Shown here: piece after piece, positions 1 through 5,989 of the stretch
Layout: every line of letters starts with the position of its first letter
How positions within the stretch are numbered: position 1 is the stretch's first letter
NCBI GenBank assembly: GCA_937914815.1
Contig: CALDMI010000222.1
Span: forward strand, 1-6,924
Direction: 5' to 3'
From: an uncultured Clostridia bacterium
GTDB lineage: Bacteria; Bacillota; Clostridia; Oscillospirales; CAG-272
DNA length: 6,924 nt
Translations under genes and position numbers: made by a program
The notes under the pieces: generated by a model
The model's input: only the letters and a program-made list of their open reading frames with translations
Databases searched by the model: none
What the model was told of the DNA's origin: nothing

Positions 1-21
1 CAATACCACATGTAGCGTCAC

Positions 22-98
22 GGAGGCGTAGCTCAGTTGGTCAGAGCGTTCGGTTCACATCCGAGAGGTCAAGGGTTCGAGCCCCCTCGTCTCCACCA
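22..98 (+). tRNA. tRNA-Val (anticodon CAC)
   Basis: A full cloverleaf can be folded by hand. The acceptor stem pairs 22-28 with 88-94 (one G-T wobble). The D stem pairs GCTC 31-34 with GAGC 44-47 and the D loop carries the conserved GG at 39-40. The anticodon stem pairs 49-53 with 61-65 around the loop TTCACAT (54-60), which puts CAC at 56-58, so it reads the valine codon GUG. The T arm has loop TTCGAGC (76-82) and one A-C mismatch (72/86) in its stem. The discriminator base is A95, as expected for valine, and CCA (96-98) is encoded. Only 21 bases precede it, so its promoter and any upstream tRNA neighbours are outside the view. Confidence 0.95.
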
Positions 99-137
99 TG
101 ACATCATATATCCGCGCGCCGGTACCCGGCACTTCGG

Positions 138-185
138 AAAGGGCTGCCGCAACAGGGCTTATGAGCCTGCTTGCGACAGCCCTTT
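138..185 (+). terminator. Long hairpin after the tRNA, probable terminator
   Basis: Bases 138-152 pair with 171-185, 15 positions with a single C-A mismatch (147/176). The stem continues as CAGG/CCTG and CT/AG inside, with single-base bulges at 157 and 170, and closes on a 4-base loop, TATG (160-163). The outer stem ends in AAA/TTT and is followed by GTCTATAT, so the T run is short (three T, then mixed). It is well placed to end the tRNA transcript. A smaller hairpin (118-122 with 126-130) lies between it and the tRNA. An alternative is a chromosomal palindromic repeat unit. Confidence 0.6.
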
Positions 186-262
186 GTCTATATAAATTCG
201 CATTACAAATTCACATTCCGGGCGTGCCGCCGTCATTTGTCTGTTTTTCCCCCGCATGTGCA

Positions 263-293
263 CTGGCATGGAGCGCTCTCTCTGAATTATAAT
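263..293 (+). promoter_or_regulatory. Probable promoter of the ribokinase-AraC / nucleoside hydrolase operon
   Basis: A perfect TATAAT -10 box lies at 288-293. The best -35 match is CTGGCA at 263-268 (4 of 6), with a long 19-base spacer, so this looks like a weak or activator-dependent promoter. Transcription would begin near 300, giving a leader of about 30 bases before the ATG at 332. The spacer contains a perfect 8-base palindrome, GAGCGCTC (271-278), and GCATG occurs twice, at 254-258 and 266-270. These could be binding sites for a regulator, but that is inference. Confidence 0.55.
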
Positions 294-331
294 TTAACTG
301 AAAGCTACAAACGGAAAACTGAGGTTGCCTT

Positions 332-1561
332 ATGAAAATTCTGTCCTTTGGCTCCTGTAATACAGACCTTGTCTATCGCCTGCCTCACATTACGAAAACA
401 GGTGAGACAAACCGCGCGGAGACTCTCGACACCTTCCCGGGCGGCAAAGGACTGAACCAGTCCGTCGCCATAGCTCGTGCCGGGCTCGCGGTATACCACG
501 CGGGGAAAATAGGCAGGGACGGCGGATTTTTGCTTGATTTCATGCGTGACGCCGGGATTTCAACCGAATATGTCGGAATCTCCGGGCGCCCGACGGGGCA
601 CGCCGTTATCCAGGTGGATGACGATGGGAACAACGCGATTTTCGTTCTGAACGGCGCGAATTTCGATATCACGCGAAAGGAAATTGACGGTGTTCTCTCC
701 GGCTTCTCGGCGGGTGATATCATTACGGTACAGAACGAGATTTCGGAAATTCCGTACCTCATATCCGCAGCTGCGGGGCGCGGCATGCGCGTGTTCTATA
801 ACCCCTCCCCGGTCGGCAGGGTAACCGCGTCGGTGAACTTATCCGATGTCTCCTGCCTTATTGTAAATGAGGTTGAGGCGCATTGCTTTGCCGATTTTAC
901 CGTAGAGGGCGAGTTCTTCCGCCTTATGCACGAAAAATATCCAGAGCTCGCGGTGCTCCTGACGCTCGGAAGCCGGGGAAGCATGTATTTTTCGGACGGC
1001 GAGATAATCTGTGCGCCGGCATACCTCGTCGATGCGGTTGATACAACGGCGGCAGGAGATACATTCACAGGATATTTTATAGCATCGTGTGCCCGCGGGA
1101 TAGACAAACGGATGTCCTTGAAAATTGCGAGCGCCGCCGCGGCGCTCGCCGTCTCGCGGCGCGGGGCTGCATCCTCAATCCCGACCACAGATGAGGTGAG
1201 CGCGGGCATGTCCCGAATGACACACCGACCGGCAGGCGACAGCTTTGAGGAGCGGTTTCTTCGCTATATAGACAGCCACCTTGCGGACGCCTCGCTTGAC
1301 GGAGCCGCGCGGGAGCTCGGGTACAGCAATGCCTCCGTCGGAAAAATCATAAAGGATAAAACCGGGCGCACTTTTTCCGATGTTCTCACCGCCAGAAGGT
1401 GCGAGGTAGCCGCAGAGCGCTTGCTCTCGTCTGACCTGCCGATAGGAGAGATAATCGCCGGGGTTGGCTACCGTAACGAGAGCTTTTTCCGCCGCACCTT
1501 TTTCGAAAAATATCATAAGACCCCAACAGAATACAGAAGACAAAGGAGACTGCAATCATGA
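332..1561 (+). CDS. Ribokinase (PfkB family) fused to a C-terminal AraC-type DNA-binding domain
   Basis: Residues 1-295 form a complete ribokinase, which transfers phosphate from ATP to C5 of ribose in the cytoplasm. Visible motifs are GSCNTD (7-12), GET (24-26), the sugar-binding GGKGLNQ (37-43), NEVEA (179-183), the nucleotide-binding TLGSRGS (211-217) and DTTAAGD (237-243), with Asp243 the expected catalytic base. AASSIPTTDEV (279-289) matches the end of ribokinases, near the potassium site. Residues 304-405 are an AraC/XylS domain with two helix-turn-helix units (about 321-341 and 371-391) and the typical ending around FFRRTFFEKYHKTP. Ribokinases are usually about 300 residues with no DNA-binding part; at 409 residues this one has gained a complete one. 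The start has GAGG at 321-324, 7 bases upstream. It overlaps the nucleoside hydrolase by ATGA. Inference: an enzyme that also regulates its own operon, sensing ribose or ATP through the kinase fold. No key kinase residue appears lost, so activity is likely. The sugar could be another furanose. Confidence 0.93.
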   Translation: MKILSFGSCNTDLVYRLPHITKTGETNRAETLDTFPGGKGLNQSVAIARAGLAVYHAGKIGRDGGFLLDFMRDAGISTEYVGISGRPTGHAVIQVDDDGNNAIFVLNGANFDITRKEIDGVLSGFSAGDIITVQNEISEIPYLISAAAGRGMRVFYNPSPVGRVTASVNLSDVSCLIVNEVEAHCFADFTVEGEFFRLMHEKYPELAVLLTLGSRGSMYFSDGEIICAPAYLVDAVDTTAAGDTFTGYFIASCARGIDKRMSLKIASAAAALAVSRRGAASSIPTTDEVSAGMSRMTHRPAGDSFEERFLRYIDSHLADASLDGAARELGYSNASVGKIIKDKTGRTFSDVLTARRCEVAAERLLSSDLPIGEIIAGVGYRNESFFRRTFFEKYHKTPTEYRRQRRLQS

Positions 1562-2463
1562 AAACTCAGCTGCCCGTCGATGTGGTCATCGACACAGACG
1601 CCTTCAATGAGATAGATGACCAGTTCGCTATCTCATATCTTCTCTCGCACAGAGAGAGCCTGAATACCGTAGCCCTCTATGCCGCTCCGTTTCTGAACAG
1701 CAATTCGACCTCTCCGGCTGACGGTATGGAAAAGAGCTATAAGGAGCTCGCACATATTCTGACCCTCGCCGGGCGTGAGGATCTTATCCCGTTTTCCTAC
1801 CGCGGCTCCGATACCTATCTGACGGACGAAAACACTCCGGTAATCTCGGACGCGGCGCGCGATCTCGCCGCCCGGGCTATGAATTACAGTGCAGAGCGCC
1901 CGCTTATCGTCCTCGCCATAGCGGCGATAACCGATGTTGCATCGGCTATTCTCATAAATCCGACGATTGCCGACCGTATCCATGTCATCTGGCTCGGCGG
2001 GCATGCACATTCCTTCTGTCATACAAAGGAATTCAATATGTATCAGGATATCGCCGCCGCCCGCGTCGTAATGCGCCTCGCCGGAAAATTTACGCAGATA
2101 CCGTGTGAGGGCGTGGCGCATGCGCTCATGGTGTCAAAGCCGGAGCTCGAAACATTCTTTATAGGGAAAAATCATCTCGCCGACTACCTCGCGAATAATA
2201 CAATCCGTGCGGCAGACAGCTACGCCGCCGGCAAGGACTGGACACGCGTTCTCTGGGACATCTCATCGGTTGCCTGTGCGCTCGATATACTCCGTGGGGA
2301 GGAGCACTTTTCAAAAATGCGTCGCATTGCGACATTTCTGCCGACATATGACGGTCTGTATGAGGAGACGCCGATTGATAAGCCTATGAATTATGTCTAT
2401 CACCTCGCGCGTGACGCGGTCTTTTTCGACCTGATAGAGAAGCTTACAAAGCCGGTCGGATAA
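1558..2463 (+). CDS. Nucleoside hydrolase (inosine-uridine-preferring family)
   Basis: This is a cytoplasmic enzyme family that cuts the N-glycosidic bond of ribonucleosides to give a free base and ribose, using a bound calcium. The 301-residue length is normal. The metal-binding motif is VIDTDAFNEIDDQFA (10-24), with Asp12, Asp14, Asp20 and Asp21. It is the longer DTDxxNEIDD form, two residues longer than the classical DxDPGxDD. AIAAITDVASAI (120-131) corresponds to the ALGPLTN segment, followed by WLGGHA (145-150) and EFNMYQDIAAARVV (158-171). WDISSVA (233-239) supplies the C-terminal Asp234, but Trp233 replaces the histidine usual in the classical HDP motif. The ATG overlaps the previous stop, and AAAGGAG at 1542-1548 sits 9 bases upstream. 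Its partner ribokinase would use the ribose released, so the pair fits nucleoside salvage. Substrate preference (purine, pyrimidine or other) cannot be read from the sequence. Confidence 0.92.
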   Translation: MKTQLPVDVVIDTDAFNEIDDQFAISYLLSHRESLNTVALYAAPFLNSNSTSPADGMEKSYKELAHILTLAGREDLIPFSYRGSDTYLTDENTPVISDAARDLAARAMNYSAERPLIVLAIAAITDVASAILINPTIADRIHVIWLGGHAHSFCHTKEFNMYQDIAAARVVMRLAGKFTQIPCEGVAHALMVSKPELETFFIGKNHLADYLANNTIRAADSYAAGKDWTRVLWDISSVACALDILRGEEHFSKMRRIATFLPTYDGLYEETPIDKPMNYVYHLARDAVFFDLIEKLTKPVG

Positions 2464-2497
2464 AAATCACAGATTTTCCTCCTCACCAAGCTATATC

Positions 2498-2516
2498 TGC
2501 GCCGACGCACGGCGCA
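2498..2516 (+). repeat. Perfect 7-bp hairpin before the terminator
   Basis: TGCGCCG (2498-2504) pairs perfectly with CGGCGCA (2510-2516) around the loop ACGCA. It lies in the 3' tail of the nucleoside hydrolase transcript, 8 bases before the terminator stem. It has no T run of its own, so it may protect the 3' end or cause pausing rather than terminate. Confidence 0.5.
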
Positions 2517-2524
2517 CGGAAAAG

Positions 2525-2556
2525 CCGGTCATATTCCGACCGGTTTTTTTGTTTTT
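2525..2556 (+). terminator. Intrinsic terminator of the salvage operon
   Basis: CCGGTC (2525-2530) pairs with GACCGG (2538-2543) over a 7-base loop, followed by seven T, one G and five more T. It lies about 60 bases after the nucleoside hydrolase stop codon and separates the left operon from the RDD/ABC unit. AAAA before the stem and the T run after it could also give some termination in the opposite direction. Confidence 0.9.
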
Positions 2557-2652
2557 ATGCAACCTTACTAAAACGCGATAACAGATTTTATTATATTTAT
2601 ACTCATTACCCGCGTAAAATTTATGTAAAAGTCTTTATAAGTAGAAAAGCGG

Positions 2653-2681
2653 TTGACATTTTACCGAAAGTGTGCTACACT
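2653..2681 (+). promoter_or_regulatory. Strong sigma-70/SigA-type promoter of the RDD-ABC unit
   Basis: A perfect TTGACA -35 box (2653-2658) is followed by an ideal 17-base spacer and TACACT (2676-2681, 5 of 6). TGC immediately before the -10 forms an extended -10 element. The 90 bases upstream are rich in A and T, which may act as an UP element. Transcription should start near 2688, giving a leader of about 46 bases. Confidence 0.85.
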
Positions 2682-2691
2682 CTATGTTGAG

Positions 2692-2708
2692 GGCGGCAGA
2701 TTGCCGCC
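2692..2708 (+). promoter_or_regulatory. Hairpin at the 5' end of the RDD-gene leader
   Basis: GGCGGCA (2692-2698) pairs perfectly with TGCCGCC (2702-2708) over a 3-base loop, GAT. It begins about four bases after the predicted transcription start. Only four T follow (2712-2715), so it is a poor terminator. A 5' mRNA-stabilising stem is more likely, and weak attenuation is possible. Confidence 0.55.
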
Positions 2709-2722
2709 GGATTTTCGGATAC

Positions 2723-2726
2723 GGAG
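2723..2726 (+). promoter_or_regulatory. Ribosome binding site that fixes the RDD start
   Basis: GGAG lies 7 bases before the ATG at 2734. The reading frame stays open back to a TTG at 2653, but that TTG is part of the -35 box and lies upstream of the predicted transcript start, so it cannot be the start codon. Confidence 0.8.
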
Positions 2727-2733
2727 ATGCGGT

Positions 2734-3516
2734 ATGGGTGCAACATTACAGAAAGCGGGATTGTGGAAACGCTTTGCGGCGTTCCTTTTGGATTTTATCC
2801 TCCTCTCGGTCCTTTCTGTCGGTGTCGGGTCTCTTGTCTCTGTCGTCGTGGGGTATGACGCTCTTTACGACGAGATGACGGGGTACTATACAAAGTATTC
2901 CGAGGAATACGGTCTGCCCGAAAATCTCCATGATATTGCCGAGTCGCAGTATGAGGAATTTTCTGACGAGCTGAAAGAGAAGTACGACGCGGCGACAAAG
3001 GCGCTCTCCGAGGACCCCGGCGCAAACAAGTGCTGGACCTCTATCATAAACTCGACTCTTCTTATAATTTCGATAGGTCTGTTTGTCTCCGTCCTTGTCC
3101 TTGAGTTTGCCGTTCCGCTCCTTTTCGGTAACGGGCAGACGGTGGGCAAAAAGATATTCAGCCTCGGTGTCATTTTCCCGAATGGGGTAAAGGTGACGAC
3201 CGCGGCGCTTTTCGTGCGTTCAATACTCGGTAAGTATACTCTTGAACTGATGGTCCCCGCGCTGGTTTTGATACTGATCTACTTTGGTGGTATAGGTGTC
3301 TTAGGATTTGCCGTGCTGGGGCTTATTTTACTGCTTGAGGGTGTGCTTATCGTCGCGACAAAAAACAACTCCATGATACATGACCTTATATCCTATACAG
3401 CGGTGGCGGATATGACGACACAGCGCGTTTTCAGAAACGAGGACGAACTCATAGCTTATGTAAAGGCGCTTGAGCTCGACCGCGCAAAGACCGCATCCGA
3501 CAGGTACAACGGTTGA
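2734..3516 (+). CDS. RDD-family integral membrane protein
   Basis: The protein has 260 residues from the chosen ATG. The RDD family is named for its conserved Arg and two Asp residues. Here they appear as the N-terminal LWKRFAAFLLDFILL (10-24, Arg13 and Asp20) and the late IHDLISYTAVAD (215-226). GNGQTVGKKIFSLGV (132-146) and VRSILGKY (161-168) are also family motifs. Hydrophobic stretches lie near 14-40, 103-131 and 173-208, the last long enough for two passes. Residues 41-100 form an acidic, tyrosine-rich insert between the first two membrane segments, probably outside the cell. The tail (227-260) is charged and probably cytoplasmic. The family's function is poorly defined; transport or ion exchange has been proposed for some members. 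It has its own strong promoter and is followed by the ABC transporter genes after 65 bases without a terminator, so co-transcription is likely. Confidence 0.88.
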   Translation: MGATLQKAGLWKRFAAFLLDFILLSVLSVGVGSLVSVVVGYDALYDEMTGYYTKYSEEYGLPENLHDIAESQYEEFSDELKEKYDAATKALSEDPGANKCWTSIINSTLLIISIGLFVSVLVLEFAVPLLFGNGQTVGKKIFSLGVIFPNGVKVTTAALFVRSILGKYTLELMVPALVLILIYFGGIGVLGFAVLGLILLLEGVLIVATKNNSMIHDLISYTAVADMTTQRVFRNEDELIAYVKALELDRAKTASDRYNG

Positions 3517-3541
3517 ATTTCGACATCCGCCAACCTATGAA
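3513..3541 (+). promoter_or_regulatory. Possible weak internal promoter before the ABC genes
   Basis: TTGAAT (3513-3518, 4 of 6) and TATGAA (3536-3541, 4 of 6) are separated by exactly 17 bases in the short gap before the ATPase gene. It overlaps the RDD stop codon. The match is modest and may be chance; read-through from 2653 is the simpler source of transcription. Confidence 0.25.
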
Positions 3542-3581
3542 AACAGTAATCTGAATAAATATATAAAAAGGAAAGCTTCTC

Positions 3582-5033
3582 ATGAAAGTTGAACTGCAGA
3601 ATCTGACAAAGATTTTCCCGAGCCGCAATAAGAAGAGCGGCGGACAGGTAGTCGCGGTAAACGACTTCACCTTCACAATACCGGACGGAAAGCTGATAGG
3701 GCTTCTCGGTCCCTCCGGCTGCGGAAAATCGACGACGCTTTACATGATTTGCGGCTTGCAGAAGCCGACGGGCGGAAAAATATTCTTCGGAGACGACGAT
3801 GTCACAGACCTCTCGCCGGAGAACAGGGGAGTGGGTCTCGTTTTCCAGAACTACGCCCTCTATCCGCATATGACCGTCGGACAGAACATCATGTTCCCGC
3901 TCCAGAATCTCAAAGGCGCGGATAAGCTCACAAAGGAAGAAATGCTCGACCGTACATACGAGGCGGCGAAGCTCGTGCAGATTGAGGAGCTCCTTGACCG
4001 TAAGCCGAGCGAGCTTTCCGGCGGACAGCAGCAGAGAGTCGCAATAGCGCGCGCCCTTGTCAAAATGCCGCGCGTCCTTTTGCTTGACGAGCCGCTCTCG
4101 AACCTCGACGCGCGCCTCCGTCTCCAGACCCGCGAGGAAATACGCCGCATACAGCGTGAAACAAAGATAACAACCGTGTTCGTCACCCACGACCAGGAAG
4201 AGGCGATGAGCATATCCGATATGATAGTCGTCATGAAGCTCGGCGTCGTCCAGCAGATAGGCGCGCCGCAGGATGTGTATGACGACCCGCACAACATGTT
4301 TGTCGCCCGCTTCCTTGGCACTCCTCCCATCAATATCTTTGGGGGAGAGGTAAAGAAAGAGAAGCTTTACATAAACGGCGAGGCTGTCCTTGACGTCAAG
4401 GGTATCGATGACAGAGAGGTCTATGTCGGCATCCGTCCCGAGGGCTTTGTTCCCGCAAAGAACGGTAAAATGAAGTGTAAGCTCTCCGGAATTGAGGTCA
4501 TGGGGCGCGATGTGAGCATAATCTCGACGAACCCAGCGGCAAGGTCGGCGACAATCCGCTCGATAGTCGACGCAGACTGCAAGGTCGACCCGACAGCCGA
4601 GACGGTAGCATTCAATCTGAAGCCTCACAAGGTGTTCGTATTCTCGAAGAACGAGGAGCTCGACGGTACAAAGACCCTCTCGGGAACCGTTACCTCCGCA
4701 GACGAGAACGGAATAACGATAACTGTGGGTAATCTCACCGACAAACCCGTGTTCATACACGACCTTACAGGTGACGGAGCGGAGAATGTCTCCGTCGGCG
4801 ATACCGTGGTAGTAAGCGGCAAGCTTGCAAACCGCGGCGGTAAGGTGGAGTTCTCCGGCACGGCGGACCTCCTCTCCCTTGGGAAGGCAAAGACAAAGAA
4901 GCAGAAAAAGGCGGCACCTGCCGAGGACGGTCTGCGTATCGACCCGGTAGTTGAAGAATCCGAGAAAACACTCTATGACGCGCTCGCCCTCGGCGAGGCA
5001 ACAGAGCAGCGTCTGTATTTTGAGGTGAAGTAA
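3582..5033 (+). CDS. Carbohydrate ABC transporter ATPase, MalK/UgpC/MsmX type, with extended C-terminus
   Basis: This cytoplasmic ATPase drives a CUT1-type sugar importer. All nucleotide-binding elements are intact: Walker A GPSGCGKST (43-51), Q-loop VFQNYALYPHMTV (87-99, Gln89), signature LSGGQQQR (145-152), Walker B VLLLDEP (165-171), D-loop SNLD (173-176) and H-loop His203 in VFVTHDQ. FLGTPPINIF (244-253) and YVGIRPEGF (281-289) begin the TOBE regulatory part seen in MalK-like proteins, which normally ends near residue 360-370. Here about 115 more residues follow. Residues 366-432 look beta-rich (GTVTSADENGITITVGN, SVGDTVVVSGKL), perhaps another OB-like fold, then comes a Lys/Ala-rich linker (435-447) and an acidic end. 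AAAAGGA at 3566-3572 supports the start. The stop and the next ATG share one base (TAATG), indicating tight coupling with the permeases. The substrate is unknown. Confidence 0.94.
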   Translation: MKVELQNLTKIFPSRNKKSGGQVVAVNDFTFTIPDGKLIGLLGPSGCGKSTTLYMICGLQKPTGGKIFFGDDDVTDLSPENRGVGLVFQNYALYPHMTVGQNIMFPLQNLKGADKLTKEEMLDRTYEAAKLVQIEELLDRKPSELSGGQQQRVAIARALVKMPRVLLLDEPLSNLDARLRLQTREEIRRIQRETKITTVFVTHDQEEAMSISDMIVVMKLGVVQQIGAPQDVYDDPHNMFVARFLGTPPINIFGGEVKKEKLYINGEAVLDVKGIDDREVYVGIRPEGFVPAKNGKMKCKLSGIEVMGRDVSIISTNPAARSATIRSIVDADCKVDPTAETVAFNLKPHKVFVFSKNEELDGTKTLSGTVTSADENGITITVGNLTDKPVFIHDLTGDGAENVSVGDTVVVSGKLANRGGKVEFSGTADLLSLGKAKTKKQKKAAPAEDGLRIDPVVEESEKTLYDALALGEATEQRLYFEVK

Positions 5034-5977
5034 TGGTAGAAAGTAAGCATCAGTGGAAGGCATGGCTGTATCTTTCCCCTGCCATAATCCTTCTGCTCGT
5101 ATTCACTGTGTGGCCGATAATCAACACCGTGCGTATAGCCTTCCTTGAGGGCTACAGCGCGCAGGTCGCGGCTGCAAAGGGCGAGTTCGCCTTTGCATTC
5201 GGCATAGGCAACTTCAAAAAGGTGCTTGTGTATAAGCACTTCCTGACCTGTCTTGGCAATACGATGCTCATCTGTGTGCTGACAGTTCCGCTTTCGACTA
5301 TGATAGCGCTCCTTATAGCGGTGTGCCTTAACTCCATAAAGCCGCTTCAGCGTGCCCTTCAGACGATATATTTCCTTCCTTATGTTACTAACTCCATAGC
5401 GATAGGCATGGTATTTGCCGCTATGTTCTCGATGACCGGTATCTTCGGCGCGACAGAGGAAATATCTTCCTACGGTATTGTGAACAATATCCTGATGGCG
5501 CTCGGTCTCGGGCACATCAACTGGATGAACGCCGGCTCCTCCTACGCCGCAAACATAGCCGTCATGGTCGTGTATATAGTATGGAACGCGCTGCCGTTCA
5601 AGATACTTATCCTCCTCGGAGGTCTGCAGAGCGTGAATAAGCAGTACTACGACGCCGCAAAGGTCGACGGCACCTCCCGTGCGCGCACATTCTGGAGAAT
5701 TACCGTTCCGCTCCTCTCCCCGATGATAGCCTATGTTGTCATAACCGGCTTTATCGGCGGCTTCAAGGAGTATTCGAGCATCGTCGGCGTGTTCGGCGAG
5801 GCTATGGGACCTGTGCATGACCCCGGCAGACTCAATACAATGGTCGGGTTCATTTATGACGCCCTCGAGGGGAATAACCACGGGCGCGCGAGCGCCGCGG
5901 CGCTTATCCTCTTCGCAATAATCTTCGTCGTGACTATGCTGAACCTCTGGGTCAGCAAGAAGAAAGTCCACTATTAA
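5033..5977 (+). CDS. Sugar ABC transporter permease, MalF/UgpA type
   Basis: The protein is 314 residues, a usual length for CUT1 permeases without the large periplasmic loop of E. coli MalF. Six membrane segments can be seen, near 11-33, 73-98, 106-133, 171-196, 226-250 and 287-307. The EAA loop that docks on the ATPase is YYDAAKVDGTSRARTFWRI (205-223), followed by TVPLLSP (224-230). The start has the ribosome binding site GAGGTG (5022-5027) inside the end of the ATPase gene, and the ATG overlaps that gene's TAA by one base. It should pair with the MalG-type protein downstream to form the membrane channel. GYSAQVAAAKG (40-50) lies in the first external loop and may touch the binding protein. 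The sugar carried cannot be told from this subunit. Confidence 0.94.
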   Translation: MVESKHQWKAWLYLSPAIILLLVFTVWPIINTVRIAFLEGYSAQVAAAKGEFAFAFGIGNFKKVLVYKHFLTCLGNTMLICVLTVPLSTMIALLIAVCLNSIKPLQRALQTIYFLPYVTNSIAIGMVFAAMFSMTGIFGATEEISSYGIVNNILMALGLGHINWMNAGSSYAANIAVMVVYIVWNALPFKILILLGGLQSVNKQYYDAAKVDGTSRARTFWRITVPLLSPMIAYVVITGFIGGFKEYSSIVGVFGEAMGPVHDPGRLNTMVGFIYDALEGNNHGRASAAALILFAIIFVVTMLNLWVSKKKVHY

Positions 5978-5983
5978 GGAGGT
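5976..5983 (+). promoter_or_regulatory. Near-perfect Shine-Dalgarno site for the MalG-type permease
   Basis: AAGGAGGT lies 6 bases before the ATG at 5990 and overlaps the TAA of the preceding gene. It decides the start over a second in-frame ATG at 6065, which also has a purine-rich stretch (6046-6054) upstream but at a looser 10-base spacing. Confidence 0.85.
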
Positions 5984-5989
5984 CGGATT

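Noticed and set aside
22..98. tRNA gene as an integration site for a mobile element
   Set aside because: No integrase, no second copy of the tRNA 3' end and no phage or plasmid genes are seen in the window.
98..292. Small open frame of 64 codons starting at the tRNA CCA end
   Set aside because: It begins on the last base of the tRNA, has no ribosome binding site, runs through the long hairpin and the promoter, and resembles no family I recognise.
2575..2603. Second promoter with TATACT at 2598-2603
   Set aside because: The -35 partner (GCGATA) matches only 3 of 6, and the region is AT-rich, where such boxes arise by chance; the promoter at 2653-2681 is far better.
2464..2733. Riboswitch or small RNA between the two operons
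   Set aside because: Only simple hairpins, a terminator and a promoter are seen; no multi-helix conserved aptamer could be recognised.
3456..5063. Very long open frame (535 codons) on the minus strand opposite the ATPase gene
   Set aside because: The plus strand codes for an ATPase with every conserved motif. The minus frame stays open because the codons that would give antisense stops are rare; its protein is Cys/His/Tyr-rich and looks like no known family.
4973..5971. 332-codon minus-strand open frame opposite the MalF-type permease
   Set aside because: It mirrors a clear six-segment permease and its translation is full of His, Tyr and Arg, typical of an antisense shadow.
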